From assembly GCA_014529385.2 (NCBI GenBank), contig CM043963.1, positions 95,310,412 through 95,374,411 of the forward strand: a stretch of DNA of 64,000 bases, read 5' to 3'. The notes under the pieces were generated by a model. It saw only the letters and a program-made list of their open reading frames with translations, made no database searches and had not been told where the DNA came from. The translations under genes were made by a program, and so were the position numbers. The stretch comes from Adiantum capillus-veneris (taxonomy: Eukaryota > Streptophyta > Polypodiopsida > Polypodiales > Pteridaceae). Below, one piece after another: positions 56,251-64,000 of this stretch (the first letter of the stretch is position 1; each line of letters starts with the position of its first letter).

Positions 56251-56763
56251 ATTAGAGTAGGTTTAGAGTTAGTCTTGCCATGGATATTCTCTACTTGCAT
56301 TGCAGAGGTGATCTCTTGAATCCTCTATTCCATTCATCCGATGCTCGTGCTTCCATGCCCTAGCCGGGATGCTCGTGCTTCCATGCCCAAGCCGGGTTGC
56401 CGGGTTGATAATTTTGTGTGGGGTTGCGATTAGGTCGTGCTACAACACCTCCCTACAGGATTTCTTTGCATCCATTTGGACAAGCTCCATGTCCTCTATG
56501 GCTATTAGGCCAAGCATTATACGTAGTGTAGTCATTGCTCAAATTAGGGTTGCAAGGAAACACACACATCTTGGAGAAGATGAAGGAAGCTAAAGGCACA
56601 CAGCAAAGAGTGTATTACTTAGTGTGCAATGGAAAGATAAGATAGCCCTAGAGTGATGGGTGTATATACAATGCACCGGGGGGGAACCTCGTAGTGAGGG
56701 AAAAAATGCCCCGAAGGTCCTACGTGTGTTTACACACGTCACTACCACATGTATATGGTAACA
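56251..56763 (-). repeat. 5' LTR of copia B
   Basis: Starts TGTTACCATATACATG at 56,763. Homology with the 3' LTR ends at 56,251, although by the TG...CA rule the LTR could extend to 56,236 (GATGCA). It contains a TGTATATACACC TATA-like word near 56,670 and a 28-bp tandem duplication (GATGCTCGTGCTTCCATGCC) at about 56,339-56,390. It abuts the RT of copia C directly. Confidence 0.75.
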
Positions 56764-57040
56764 ATCATCTTGGCCACGGGCGCGAATATTTTGTCAAAAT
56801 CAACTCCCTTCTGCTACTTGAATCCCTTAGCAACCAATTGAGCCTTGTACTTAGGTTGTGGATCATCAAATTTAAACTTTTTCTTATAATTTGCAATTAG
56901 GTAAGGCTTGTTTGCCTTTTGAAATTCAACCAAGCCTCATGTCTCATTACTCCTCACAACCAAGCTGTACTCAAATTGCATGGATTGTCCCCACTTGACC
57001 TTGTCATCCGTTTTCATGGCTTCAAGTTAATTCATTGCAG
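56764..57040 (-). pseudogene. pol: Copia C reverse transcriptase, N-terminal part
   Basis: On the minus strand MKTDDKVKWGQSMQFEYSLV (near 57,010) leads through KKKFKFDDPQPKYKAQLVAK to GFK-stop-QKGVDFDKIFAPVAKMI, ending at 56,764. This is the conserved entry into copia RT (KYKARLVAKGF.Q..GVDF...F.PV.KM). It is interrupted by the LTR of copia B within the codons after KM. The matching continuation is at 27,475 and below. Confidence 0.8.
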
Positions 57041-57849
57041 ATAGTCAGCATGACAACCTGAGCTGAAATCTCTAAGATGGATGTGAGGATCTAGTAGATC
57101 GTCTCAAAATGTGACCACTTCTCTCACTACAAGAGGTCACTTAAATTCCGGCACCAAATTAACGACGTCAATGGCGGGCGTCGGTATATGTGTAGGTAAG
57201 TATGGAGGGAAATGAAGTTTTTAAAATTTTTTATTTTTAAATTTTCAACGCCTGTTTCGATGCACTTTCTGACGCCTGTACGAATGCTCTTTTCAACACC
57301 TCTATCGATACATGTATCGTTGGACCTTGCAAAAAACAAACCCGCGGGATTTCCCTGTGCATTTTTGTTCGTCTTGAGCCTTTTCTCTTGCTCTCTTCCT
57401 CCTCACCTCTTACAGATCTAGTGCAAAACAAGTTGTCGGAGGTGCTAATCTTGCTTGTGGACTACTACATAGCACTAGAGTGAGATTATTTTCTAGTTTA
57501 CTTGTAGGTTTAGGATTTAGGGTTTAACATGGTGTGTGTGTGTGTGTGTATGTGTGTATGTGTGTGCATTTTTGCAGGTTCGAGGACGTTTACAACACCT
57601 TTTCTTGCTCAAATAGGTCGCATGTGAGTGCTTGAATTTTTAATGCATATTAAATTTATTTAAATTAATTTATATATTGAAAAAACAAATTTTCATGCTT
57701 TAAACTTTCAATGCTTTAAAAGAAATTATGGTTTGTGTTGTGAAATTTTGTTTTGAATTATGAAAAAATTTCGTTTTGGATTATGAAAAAATCTTGTTTT
57801 GAAGAAATTTCGTTTTGAATTATGTTGTTTTTGAAATTATGCGATTGAT
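57041..57849. other. Non-coding stretch with short frames and a (GT)n run
   Basis: No recognised gene. A GT-rich run lies at about 57,533-57,562 and a 14-bp palindrome CGATACATGTATCG near 57,305. Open frames on both strands at 57,127-57,431 are short and share no family features. Confidence 0.4.
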
Positions 57850-58250
57850 GAGGTTTAGGTTTTAGGTTTCTGTTAGGTTTAGTTTTAGGTTATATGCTAG
57901 GTTAGGGTGTATATAGGCTATATGTTAAGTTATAAGTTAAGTTATATGTTAAGTTATAAGTTAGGTTATACGTTAAGTTACGTTAGGTTAGGTTAGGTTA
58001 GGTTAGCTTATAGGACATTAATTATGTTAGGTTAGGTTCTAGGTTAGGTTTAAATTAAAGGTTAAATTAAGTTATAAGTTAGGTTATAAGTTATAGGATA
58101 GGTTAGCTAGATTATAGGTCAGGTTTAGGCAACAAGTTAGGTTATAGGTTAGGTTATAGGTTGTACATAAAAATTTAGGTTAGGCTATATTTTAAGTTAA
58201 CTCATGTTTATGTTATAGATGGACGTTGTGTTCAAATAGTTAGAGCTGTG
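57850..58250. repeat. Degenerate TTAGG-rich tract
   Basis: Runs of TTAGG (for example TTAGGTTAGGTTAGG near 57,985-58,005) are mixed with GGTTATAGGTTAGG and GTTAAGTTATA variants. The 5-base period differs from the TTTAGGG of most plant telomeres. Similar TTAGG runs reappear inside the array at 58,953-59,520. Confidence 0.6.
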
Positions 58251-58298
58251 TACTTTTATGTTGATCTAAACACTTGTCGGTGAAACATCCAAACACGA

Positions 58299-58940
58299 CC
58301 ATCTACCAGCGTATAACCATAACCCTCTAACCCTATTAGTAGATTGAAATGGCGAAGCGCTACACTAATTGGATTTGGAGCGACCAAATCAAAAGTTGCC
58401 AAATTACCTAAGCAGATTAACATAGCCTATCCTAATGCTCCAAATATAGTAATGTATTAGCGACCAAAACAAAACTCACTAATCTAAAGCTGATAACCCT
58501 TAGCAGCTATCCCTAAGCAGACTAAATGGCCTAACGATACCCTAATATGTTTTAGAGTGCTTTACCTTACCGATTTTACATAGTGTGCCCTAACCATCCA
58601 AAAACGATGCGCCATCTATTAGCGGCTAAACCAAAATCCATAGAACCCTAAGCGGCTAGCACTAAGTAGATTGAAATCGAAAAACTCTACACTAATCCAA
58701 TTTGGAGTGGCCAAACCTACGCAACTTTACGTAATGCACCCTAACACTCCAAAATACGGCCATCTATTAGCGACTAAACCAACACTAATCCTAAGACGCT
58801 AACCCTAGGTGGCTAGACCTAAGCGGATTGAAATGGGTAATTGCTATCCTAATCCAATTTGGAGTAGTCTAACCTAAGCGGCTTTACACATCATACCATA
58901 AGTTCTAACTGTCCGAACACAACGTCCATCTATTAGCGGG
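58299..58940. repeat. Tandem repeat of about 150-165 bp
   Basis: The word CCATCTATTAGCG (or a variant) recurs at 58,299, 58,612, 58,760 and 58,926, with a weaker copy near 58,450. GCGGATTGAAATGG, TACACTAATCCAATTTGGAG and TTTACGTAATGCACCCTAA come in the same order between them. Copies are quite divergent, so the array is old. Confidence 0.6.
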
Positions 58941-58952
58941 CAGCCAAACGAA

Positions 58953-59520
58953 GATGACTTGTGTACTTCTAAAAACGCAAAAAAACTTCGGTTAGGTTAG
59001 GTTAGGTAAGGTTTAGGTTATAGGTTATGTTAGATTATAGGTTAGGTAGAGCTAGCAACAAATAGTAGAAAAAATGCAAACAGACTTTGAAGATGACTCA
59101 CGTACTTCCAAAAACGCAAACGAACTTCGGTTAGGTTTAGGTTATAGGTTAGGTTAGGTTTGGGTTATAGGTTAGGTGAGAATATAGGTTAGGTTAGAGC
59201 TAGCAGAAAATGAATAGTAGAAAAAATGCAAACGGACTTTGAAGATGACTCGTGTACTTCTAAAAATGCAAACGGACTTCGGTTAGGTTAGGTTTAGGTT
59301 ATAGGTTAGGTTAGGTTAGGTTTAGGTTATAGGTTAGGTTAGATTATAAGTTAGGTTAGAGCTAGTAGCAAATAGTAGAAAAAACACAAACAGACTTCAA
59401 GAATGACTCGTGTACTTCAGAAAACGCAAATGGACTTCGGTTAGGTTTTGTTATAGGTTAGGTTTAATTTGGTTATAGGTTAGATTATAGTTTAGGTTAT
59501 AGGTTAGATTAGGCACACAC
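58953..59520. repeat. Tandem repeat of about 135-160 bp containing TTAGG runs
   Basis: Units begin AGATGACTCGTGTACTTC at about 58,953, 59,090, 59,243 and 59,402. They continue with AAAACGCAAACGGACTTCGG, a variable GGTTAGGTTTAGGTTATAGG stretch, then GAGCTAGCAGCAAATAGTAG. Length differences come from the TTAGG part. Confidence 0.65.
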
Positions 59521-59540
59521 AAACTTAAAAAACACTAATA

Positions 59541-60560
59541 TATAGTCATTGACCCTGTGGTCCTAATCTTCGTGCACCTCTAGACCGAGGTGTGCGGGGA
59601 TCGAACATGGCTAGAGATTGTGAGATTGTTAGAGCTCGAGCTAGCAGTAAATAGTTGAAAAAATGCAATCAAACTTCAAAAGTGCACACAGACTTCAAGA
59701 ACCTTCATATATAGTCATTGACCAATCAAGACAAGATTATTATCATGTGGTCCTAATCTTCGTGCACCTCTAGACGAAGGTGTGCAGGGATCGGGCCTGG
59801 CTAGAGAATGTGAGGTTGTTAGAGCTAGCAGCAAATAGTTGAAAAAATGCAATCGGACTTCCGAAGTGCACACATACTTCAAGAACCTTAATATATAGTC
59901 ATTGACCAATAAAGACGAGATTACTACCATGTGGTCCTAATGTCCATGCACCTGTGAACCAAGGTGTGCGGCAATCGGGCCTGGCTAGAGAATGTGAGGT
60001 TGTTAAAGCTAGCAGTAAATAGTTGAAAAACGTAATCAGACTTTCAAAGTGCACACAAAATTCAAGAATCTTAATATATAGTCATTGACCAATAAAGGAG
60101 AGATTATTACCCTGTGGTCCTAATCTCCGTGCACCTCTAGACCGAGGTGTGCGAGGATCGGGCATGGCTAGAGAATGTGAGGTTATTAGAGCTAGCAGCA
60201 AATAGTTAAAAAAATGCAATCGGACTTCCAAAGTTCACACAGACTTCGAGAACCTTAATATATAGTCATTGACTAATAAAGACAAGATTATTACCCTGTG
60301 GTCCTAATCTTCGTGCACCTCTAGACCGAGGTGTGCAGGGATCGGGCCTGGCTAGAGAATGTGAGGTTGTTAGAGCTAGCAGCAAATAGTTGAAAAAATG
60401 CAATCGGACTTGCAAAGTGCACATAGACTTCAAGAACCTTAATATATATTCATTGACCAATAAAGACAAGATTATTACCTTGTGGTCCTAATCTCCATGC
60501 ACCTCTATACCAAGGTGTGCGGGGATCGGGCCTGGCTAGAGAATGTGAGGCTGTCATGTA
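59541..60560. repeat. 184-bp satellite, about six units
   Basis: TATAGTCATTGACC recurs at 59,541, 59,710, 59,894, 60,077, 60,261 and 60,445 (spacing 169, 184, 183, 184, 184). Each unit contains TGTGGTCCTAATCTTCGTGC, the imperfect inverted repeat GCACCTCTAGACCGAGGTGTGC-type core, GGATCGGGCCTGGCTAGAGA and GAGCTAGCAGCAAATAGTTG. The last phrase also occurs in the preceding array, so the two arrays share ancestry. Units are highly similar. Confidence 0.8.
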
Positions 60561-60799
60561 TTGTCATGTACTTAGTAGTGTATAGTTATAACAACTAGAG
60601 TGTTTTAATTATTTGTTGCATCATTGGTAGATAAAGTATGGACGATAGTATGGAGTGTCCTTATGCGCATTGCAAGCATCAGATTTTTTGAAAACAAAAA
60701 ATATGTGACCAACACGTACGCAATCACGGTCTCTTTTAGATTGAGTAACTACAAGACCTGCGTTATCGATCTCATGGTCTAGAGATTGAAGGTCAAAAT

Positions 60800-61270
60800 A
60801 TGCAAGTAGATATTGCTCCAACTTCATCCCAGAGAAGACGATTTTCAAACGAGCAACCATCGATTGAGTCCTCCCAACCAATACCTGATGTGGCATTTCA
60901 AAAAGTAGAGATGGAGCACATGTTGGACGTGTTCTTTGACATGGATCCCATCATTGAAAACATAGAAGATGACAACATTGAACGCAATACTGCATACCAA
61001 CCTCAGTCATCCCGTTCATATCGACGGCATGATAGCAACGATAAAGAGGGCGAGATGATGCAAAGTCTTGCACGCATGCCACTTTATAGTGGTGTAAAAA
61101 TCTCAGTTCTCTGTACCGTGTTGGCAATGCTTAATTTGAAATCTATCTATGGTTGGTTATTTGCACTTTATCATGCTTAGGATACAATGTATTTACTCCT
61201 GCACGTTGCTTCCAATATCCTTCTTGGACACTACATTGCTGCCTGTCCCTGGGATGAGACTGTCATAAAT
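60800..61270 (+). pseudogene. TNP2-like (CACTA-type) transposase fragment
   Basis: A 126-codon frame (60,800-61,180) has an acidic N-terminal part (MLDVFFDMDPIIENIEDDNI), then LARMPLYSGVKISVLCTVLA and MLNLKSIYGWLF. This is the pattern of the region ahead of the Transposase_21 core in plant CACTA elements (PLY.G...S.L...L.LLNLK...GW). In a neighbouring frame GHYIAACPWDETV (61,211-61,250) recalls the following HACP.DC.. motif. Nothing of the catalytic core is seen afterwards. A truncated or decayed transposase is the best reading, but the similarity is short. Confidence 0.4.
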
Positions 61271-62999
61271 CCTTTCGAACCCTATTGTTTCCCTCAAATA
61301 TCTTTCCATCCCTCCAATATTGAAGTTTCCAATAGCATATCTCTACCCGCCTGCATTAACGCAAAGACATTGGAGCTGCCAGCAGCATCTTCATCTCCGT
61401 CGACCAAGTAGGCTTGGTGGAGACCTAAGTCTCCCAACCCTTGTCAACCGTTGTCTATCCATTTCTGGAGACATGCATACCAATATGTCAGCACCTATTA
61501 GTCTCCAACAGTAGTTTACGACTGTCCATTCAACATCTGGGTGGGATAGAAAAAATTTTACAAACAATATGGCCAATAGTGCGGCCTATCTCTTTCTAAA
61601 CCGCGTGCAGGCGACAGTCAATGCGGCCACAGTCAAGATTAGCAACAATAGGATACTGTAGTGTTTCTCTTCGACAAATGCATACGAAGCAGAGAATGTT
61701 GGTTGTGTGGATTTGAACGCATAGCAATTACTGCTTCGGACCTCCCTTCTTGCCAATAACCACGATTCGGTAGTAGATTCTATGAGCAAAGGTCCATATA
61801 CGCAACAGCTATCGGATCAAGTTCAGCTGGTTGCAAATGCAAACATCAATTTGGTATCAATACTCAACAAGGAGGCGAGAAGACATAATTGCTGACCGAA
61901 GCAGCTTACAAGTCTAACAAAGAGAGAGAAAGAGAATGAGAGGGTAATATTGACCATATGACATAGAGCATAAATTTACATCTGCATGTTTTGTGTATGG
62001 CAAGGAGGATAAATTTTCACAACACTGCACGTTCCAATTGCACAAGTGTGACTCCAGCGTGACTCCAGCTTGACAACATTGCAAGGTTCGTTATTTGCAT
62101 CCAATTTTCCATGTGCATGCATTTGCTTGGCGCAACACATAAACGCTACGGGGTAGGGCACGGCTTTCGTTTCTTATAATTTTTTGGAGAGACCACAGTG
62201 CCAGCTCTCCACCATACTTTTGTATGGCACCTCTGTATGACATGCACATTATTCTATGCACTTTCACTATGAAGTTTCATTGCAAGACGATATGTTTAAC
62301 TATTCACATTGCTTTTTTGTAGCTTGACTCACATATCGGCCTGTAGATTGGACAATCAAAAAGCAGGAGTACAACATTGCAGTTCAGTAAAGCACCTCAT
62401 TTATTGTTGCGATTCATTCATGCTTTTTCTACTTGCTTGTTTTAGAATTTTCCGCATTACTTCCTTTGATTTGGTTTATTTGGATGTCGTTTTCAGAACT
62501 AGACAGTCAATGTCAATCAACATTTGTACGTGAGTTACAACGCAAATTTTTGCATGCGGTTTCTTGCCAAATGTATCTGATGTATTATAGTTGTGAATAC
62601 ACAAGTAGTGAATGCATATGGTGTATCACAGTAGTATTTTACCTTGTGCATCTTTACTTTACCTCTAAATAATGTATACCATACTAGGTGTCTAAATAAT
62701 TGATGCCATACTATATATGTCCTCGTTTCCTCCGCACTAGGTGTCAGTATGAAGTTCTCAAGACCTAGAAGATTACAGACCAACTGTCAATAAGCTAAAG
62801 AGAAAACTGCAGCCAACTTGAAACTAGCTTATTGTCCATATGCTAGGTCATGCTCATGCTTTGACATCACTACATTGTATAAAGATTGGAGCATGCAATG
62901 TGACATCTTCGCCCACGATCTAGAAATATGTCTCTGTTGTGCAATGGCATACCTTTCATATATAGCGATAAACAAGGTTGACAGATAAATGAAATAAAC
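61271..62999. other. Stretch without a recognised gene
   Basis: Several open frames of 60-80 codons occur on both strands (for example 62,309-62,533 and 62,535-62,783), but none shows a family motif or consistent composition. Low-level similarity to transposon sequence cannot be excluded. Sequence from about 63,000 belongs to the helicase fragment. Confidence 0.35.
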
Positions 63000-63950
63000 A
63001 CTCCTGTTGCCCTCACTTATGTATTATTGTTGGGCCCTTTGTCATCGGAGCCACATCAACAAGGCTTAGCAGCATTGTATCTACAGTCCAATACCATTTC
63101 AAGATACCAACTACGAATCAACAATATTCTCTCTCTATTCATGAGATCTATGAGAGATATTTGGACATAAAAGAGGAAAATATTATAATTATAGACGAGC
63201 TATCCATGTTAATCCAAACAACTTTTGACCTTATCGTAAGACAAAATATAAATGTAACAAGCAATAAATTGGCAGATCCCTTCAACAACAAATGTGTTCT
63301 CTTGCTTGGTGATCTTGACCAACTACCCCTAGTTTGTAGTCACGCACGGGAGCTTTGTAACACATGTTATATCACAATTTCGGTCCACTGGCTACATGCA
63401 ACTTTGTACAAGATGTCATGCTCTATAAGACAAACAACGGATCCTGAATTGATTCAGTTCTTCACCATTTTTTGTGAAAGAAAACTAGTCGTAGACGAGA
63501 TCAATTGTACCTTGGATGCATGCATTATAGATGAAGCACATGTGCGTGACTACATCAACAACTCTATTACAATAATCTATACTCACATGTCGGACGTCTA
63601 ACACTATAACAATCTTAACTTGAATAAATTGTACAATCAAACAGACATTACAAAACTTGAAATGAAGATGAACGTGGGTAACATAAATGTGCTTCAGTAG
63701 TGGCTCCTAGATCCTAAGTTCAATGAGCTGGATTCGATCGCAATTTGCTTGCACTGCAAGATCACTGAAAGTATTGACTTGAAAATCGGTGCGGAAAACG
63801 GTGCAACATGCATTGTCAATGCCATAACACAAAACACAAAAGCTGATATTAGATGTATTATTATCCTCATTCATTGTATGGGAATAACTGCAACAGAAGA
63901 AAGGCAAAACACAAACAACTATAAAAGAAGAAAGGCAAAAAACACTCAAA
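63000..63950 (+). pseudogene. Pif1/Helitron-type helicase fragment
   Basis: The frame is open from about 63,000: VIGATSTRLSSIVSTVQYHF, then KIPTTNQQYSLSIHEIYERY matches the segment after Walker A in Helitron helicases. Walker B is IIIIDELSML (63,182-63,211), followed by VLLLGDLDQLPLVCSHAREL (GD-QLP motif) and SCSIRQTTDPELIQFF. The frame stops at 63,601, and in the same strand LHCKITESIDLKIGAENGAT (near 63,750-63,810) corresponds to a later helicase motif. The Walker A motif and the Rep domain are not seen. It is a different copy from the Helitron at 38,008-41,245 and less AT-rich. It may continue beyond the window. Confidence 0.65.
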
Positions 63951-64000
63951 ATCCACCTTCAAAAATGCGAGCTGACGTGTTGCGCTACGAATCATTCAAT

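Larger units (their letters stand above)
28184..56763 (-). mobile_element. Ty1/copia element B, split by the gypsy G2 nest
   Basis: Minus-strand element in two halves. On the right are a 5' LTR (56,251-56,763), primer site, gag, protease and integrase down to 53,412. On the left are RT, RNase H and the 3' LTR (30,575 down to 28,184). The halves share LTR sequence, run in the correct order and are separated by G2 with a perfect CTATA duplication. Without inserts the element is about 5.3 kb, normal for copia. Divergence of the LTRs, stops and the Glu-to-Lys change in integrase show it is long dead. No target duplication was found for B itself. Confidence 0.8.

Noticed and set aside
28179-56768. 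Target duplication of copia B (ATCAT at 56,764 against the left flank)
   Set aside because: The left flank next to 28,184 does not contain the matching five bases.
57300-57318. Palindrome CGATACATGTATCG as a regulatory site
   Set aside because: Single short palindrome without recurrence; expected by chance in 64 kb of AT-rich DNA.
57850-58250. A true telomere end
   Set aside because: The tract is degenerate, the unit is not TTTAGGG, and ordinary sequence continues for 6 kb beyond it.
59715-60469. Repeated small minus-strand frames (LARPDPCTP...GARRLGP)
   Set aside because: Identical frames recur because the satellite unit repeats; there is no independent coding evidence.
59541-60560. Regularly spaced repeats as a CRISPR array
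   Set aside because: The repeated unit is the whole 184 bp without variable spacers, and the genome is eukaryotic; it is a tandem satellite.

Overview
The window looks like a piece of a large, repeat-rich land-plant nuclear chromosome. The grounds are a plant-type pentatricopeptide repeat (PPR) fragment at the left edge, chromodomain-bearing Ty3/gypsy elements, Ty1/copia elements, a plant-style LINE (DUF4283-like ORF1 with a CCHC knuckle), Helitron helicase/Rep remnants and a MITE. A seed-free plant such as a fern would fit, but that is an impression and not a demonstrated assignment. No intact cellular gene, rRNA or tRNA was found. Nearly every recognisable protein segment belongs to a transposable element, and most are broken by stops or frameshifts.

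Left part (1-9,287). After the PPR fragment comes a non-autonomous LTR element whose LTR and leader occur twice (455-3,692 and 5,351-7,040). Its 5' LTR is split by a 1.5-kb solo LTR. Next are an antisense gag fragment with two zinc knuckles and the remains of an unidentified coding region. Middle-left (9,288-24,625). A young chromovirus (gypsy G1) carries an uninterrupted pol frame and a truncated 3' LTR. It is followed by a retropepsin-like fragment, a stretch in which one 20-bp palindrome recurs five times, and a decayed 3.4-kb coding region for an unrecognised coiled-coil protein. An antisense relative of G1 (24,626-26,132) closes this part.

Centre (26,133-57,040) is one nested stack, readable from its junctions. 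The outermost layer is an old minus-strand copia (C), whose reverse transcriptase is cut at 56,764. Inside it lies a second minus-strand copia (B, 28,184-56,763). Inside B lies a minus-strand gypsy element (G2, 30,576-53,406), flanked by a perfect 5-bp duplication CTATA and with 3.5-4 kb LTRs. Inside the 3' LTR of G2 lies a plus-strand LINE (34,329-47,175) with a poly-A tail and an 11-bp duplication. Inside the LINE lies a 6.7-kb block holding a minus-strand Helitron Rep/helicase remnant and a foldback element with about 0.4-kb inverted arms. A 445-bp MITE with a TA duplication sits in the RT/RNase H region of copia B.

Right part (57,041-64,000) holds three adjacent tandem arrays: TTAGG-rich sequence, units of about 150 bp, and a 184-bp satellite. 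These are followed by a TNP2-like (CACTA-type) transposase fragment and a Pif1/Helitron-type helicase fragment that continues to near the window's right end.

All coordinates of repeats were read by eye. Boundaries marked approximate may be off by a few to some tens of bases.
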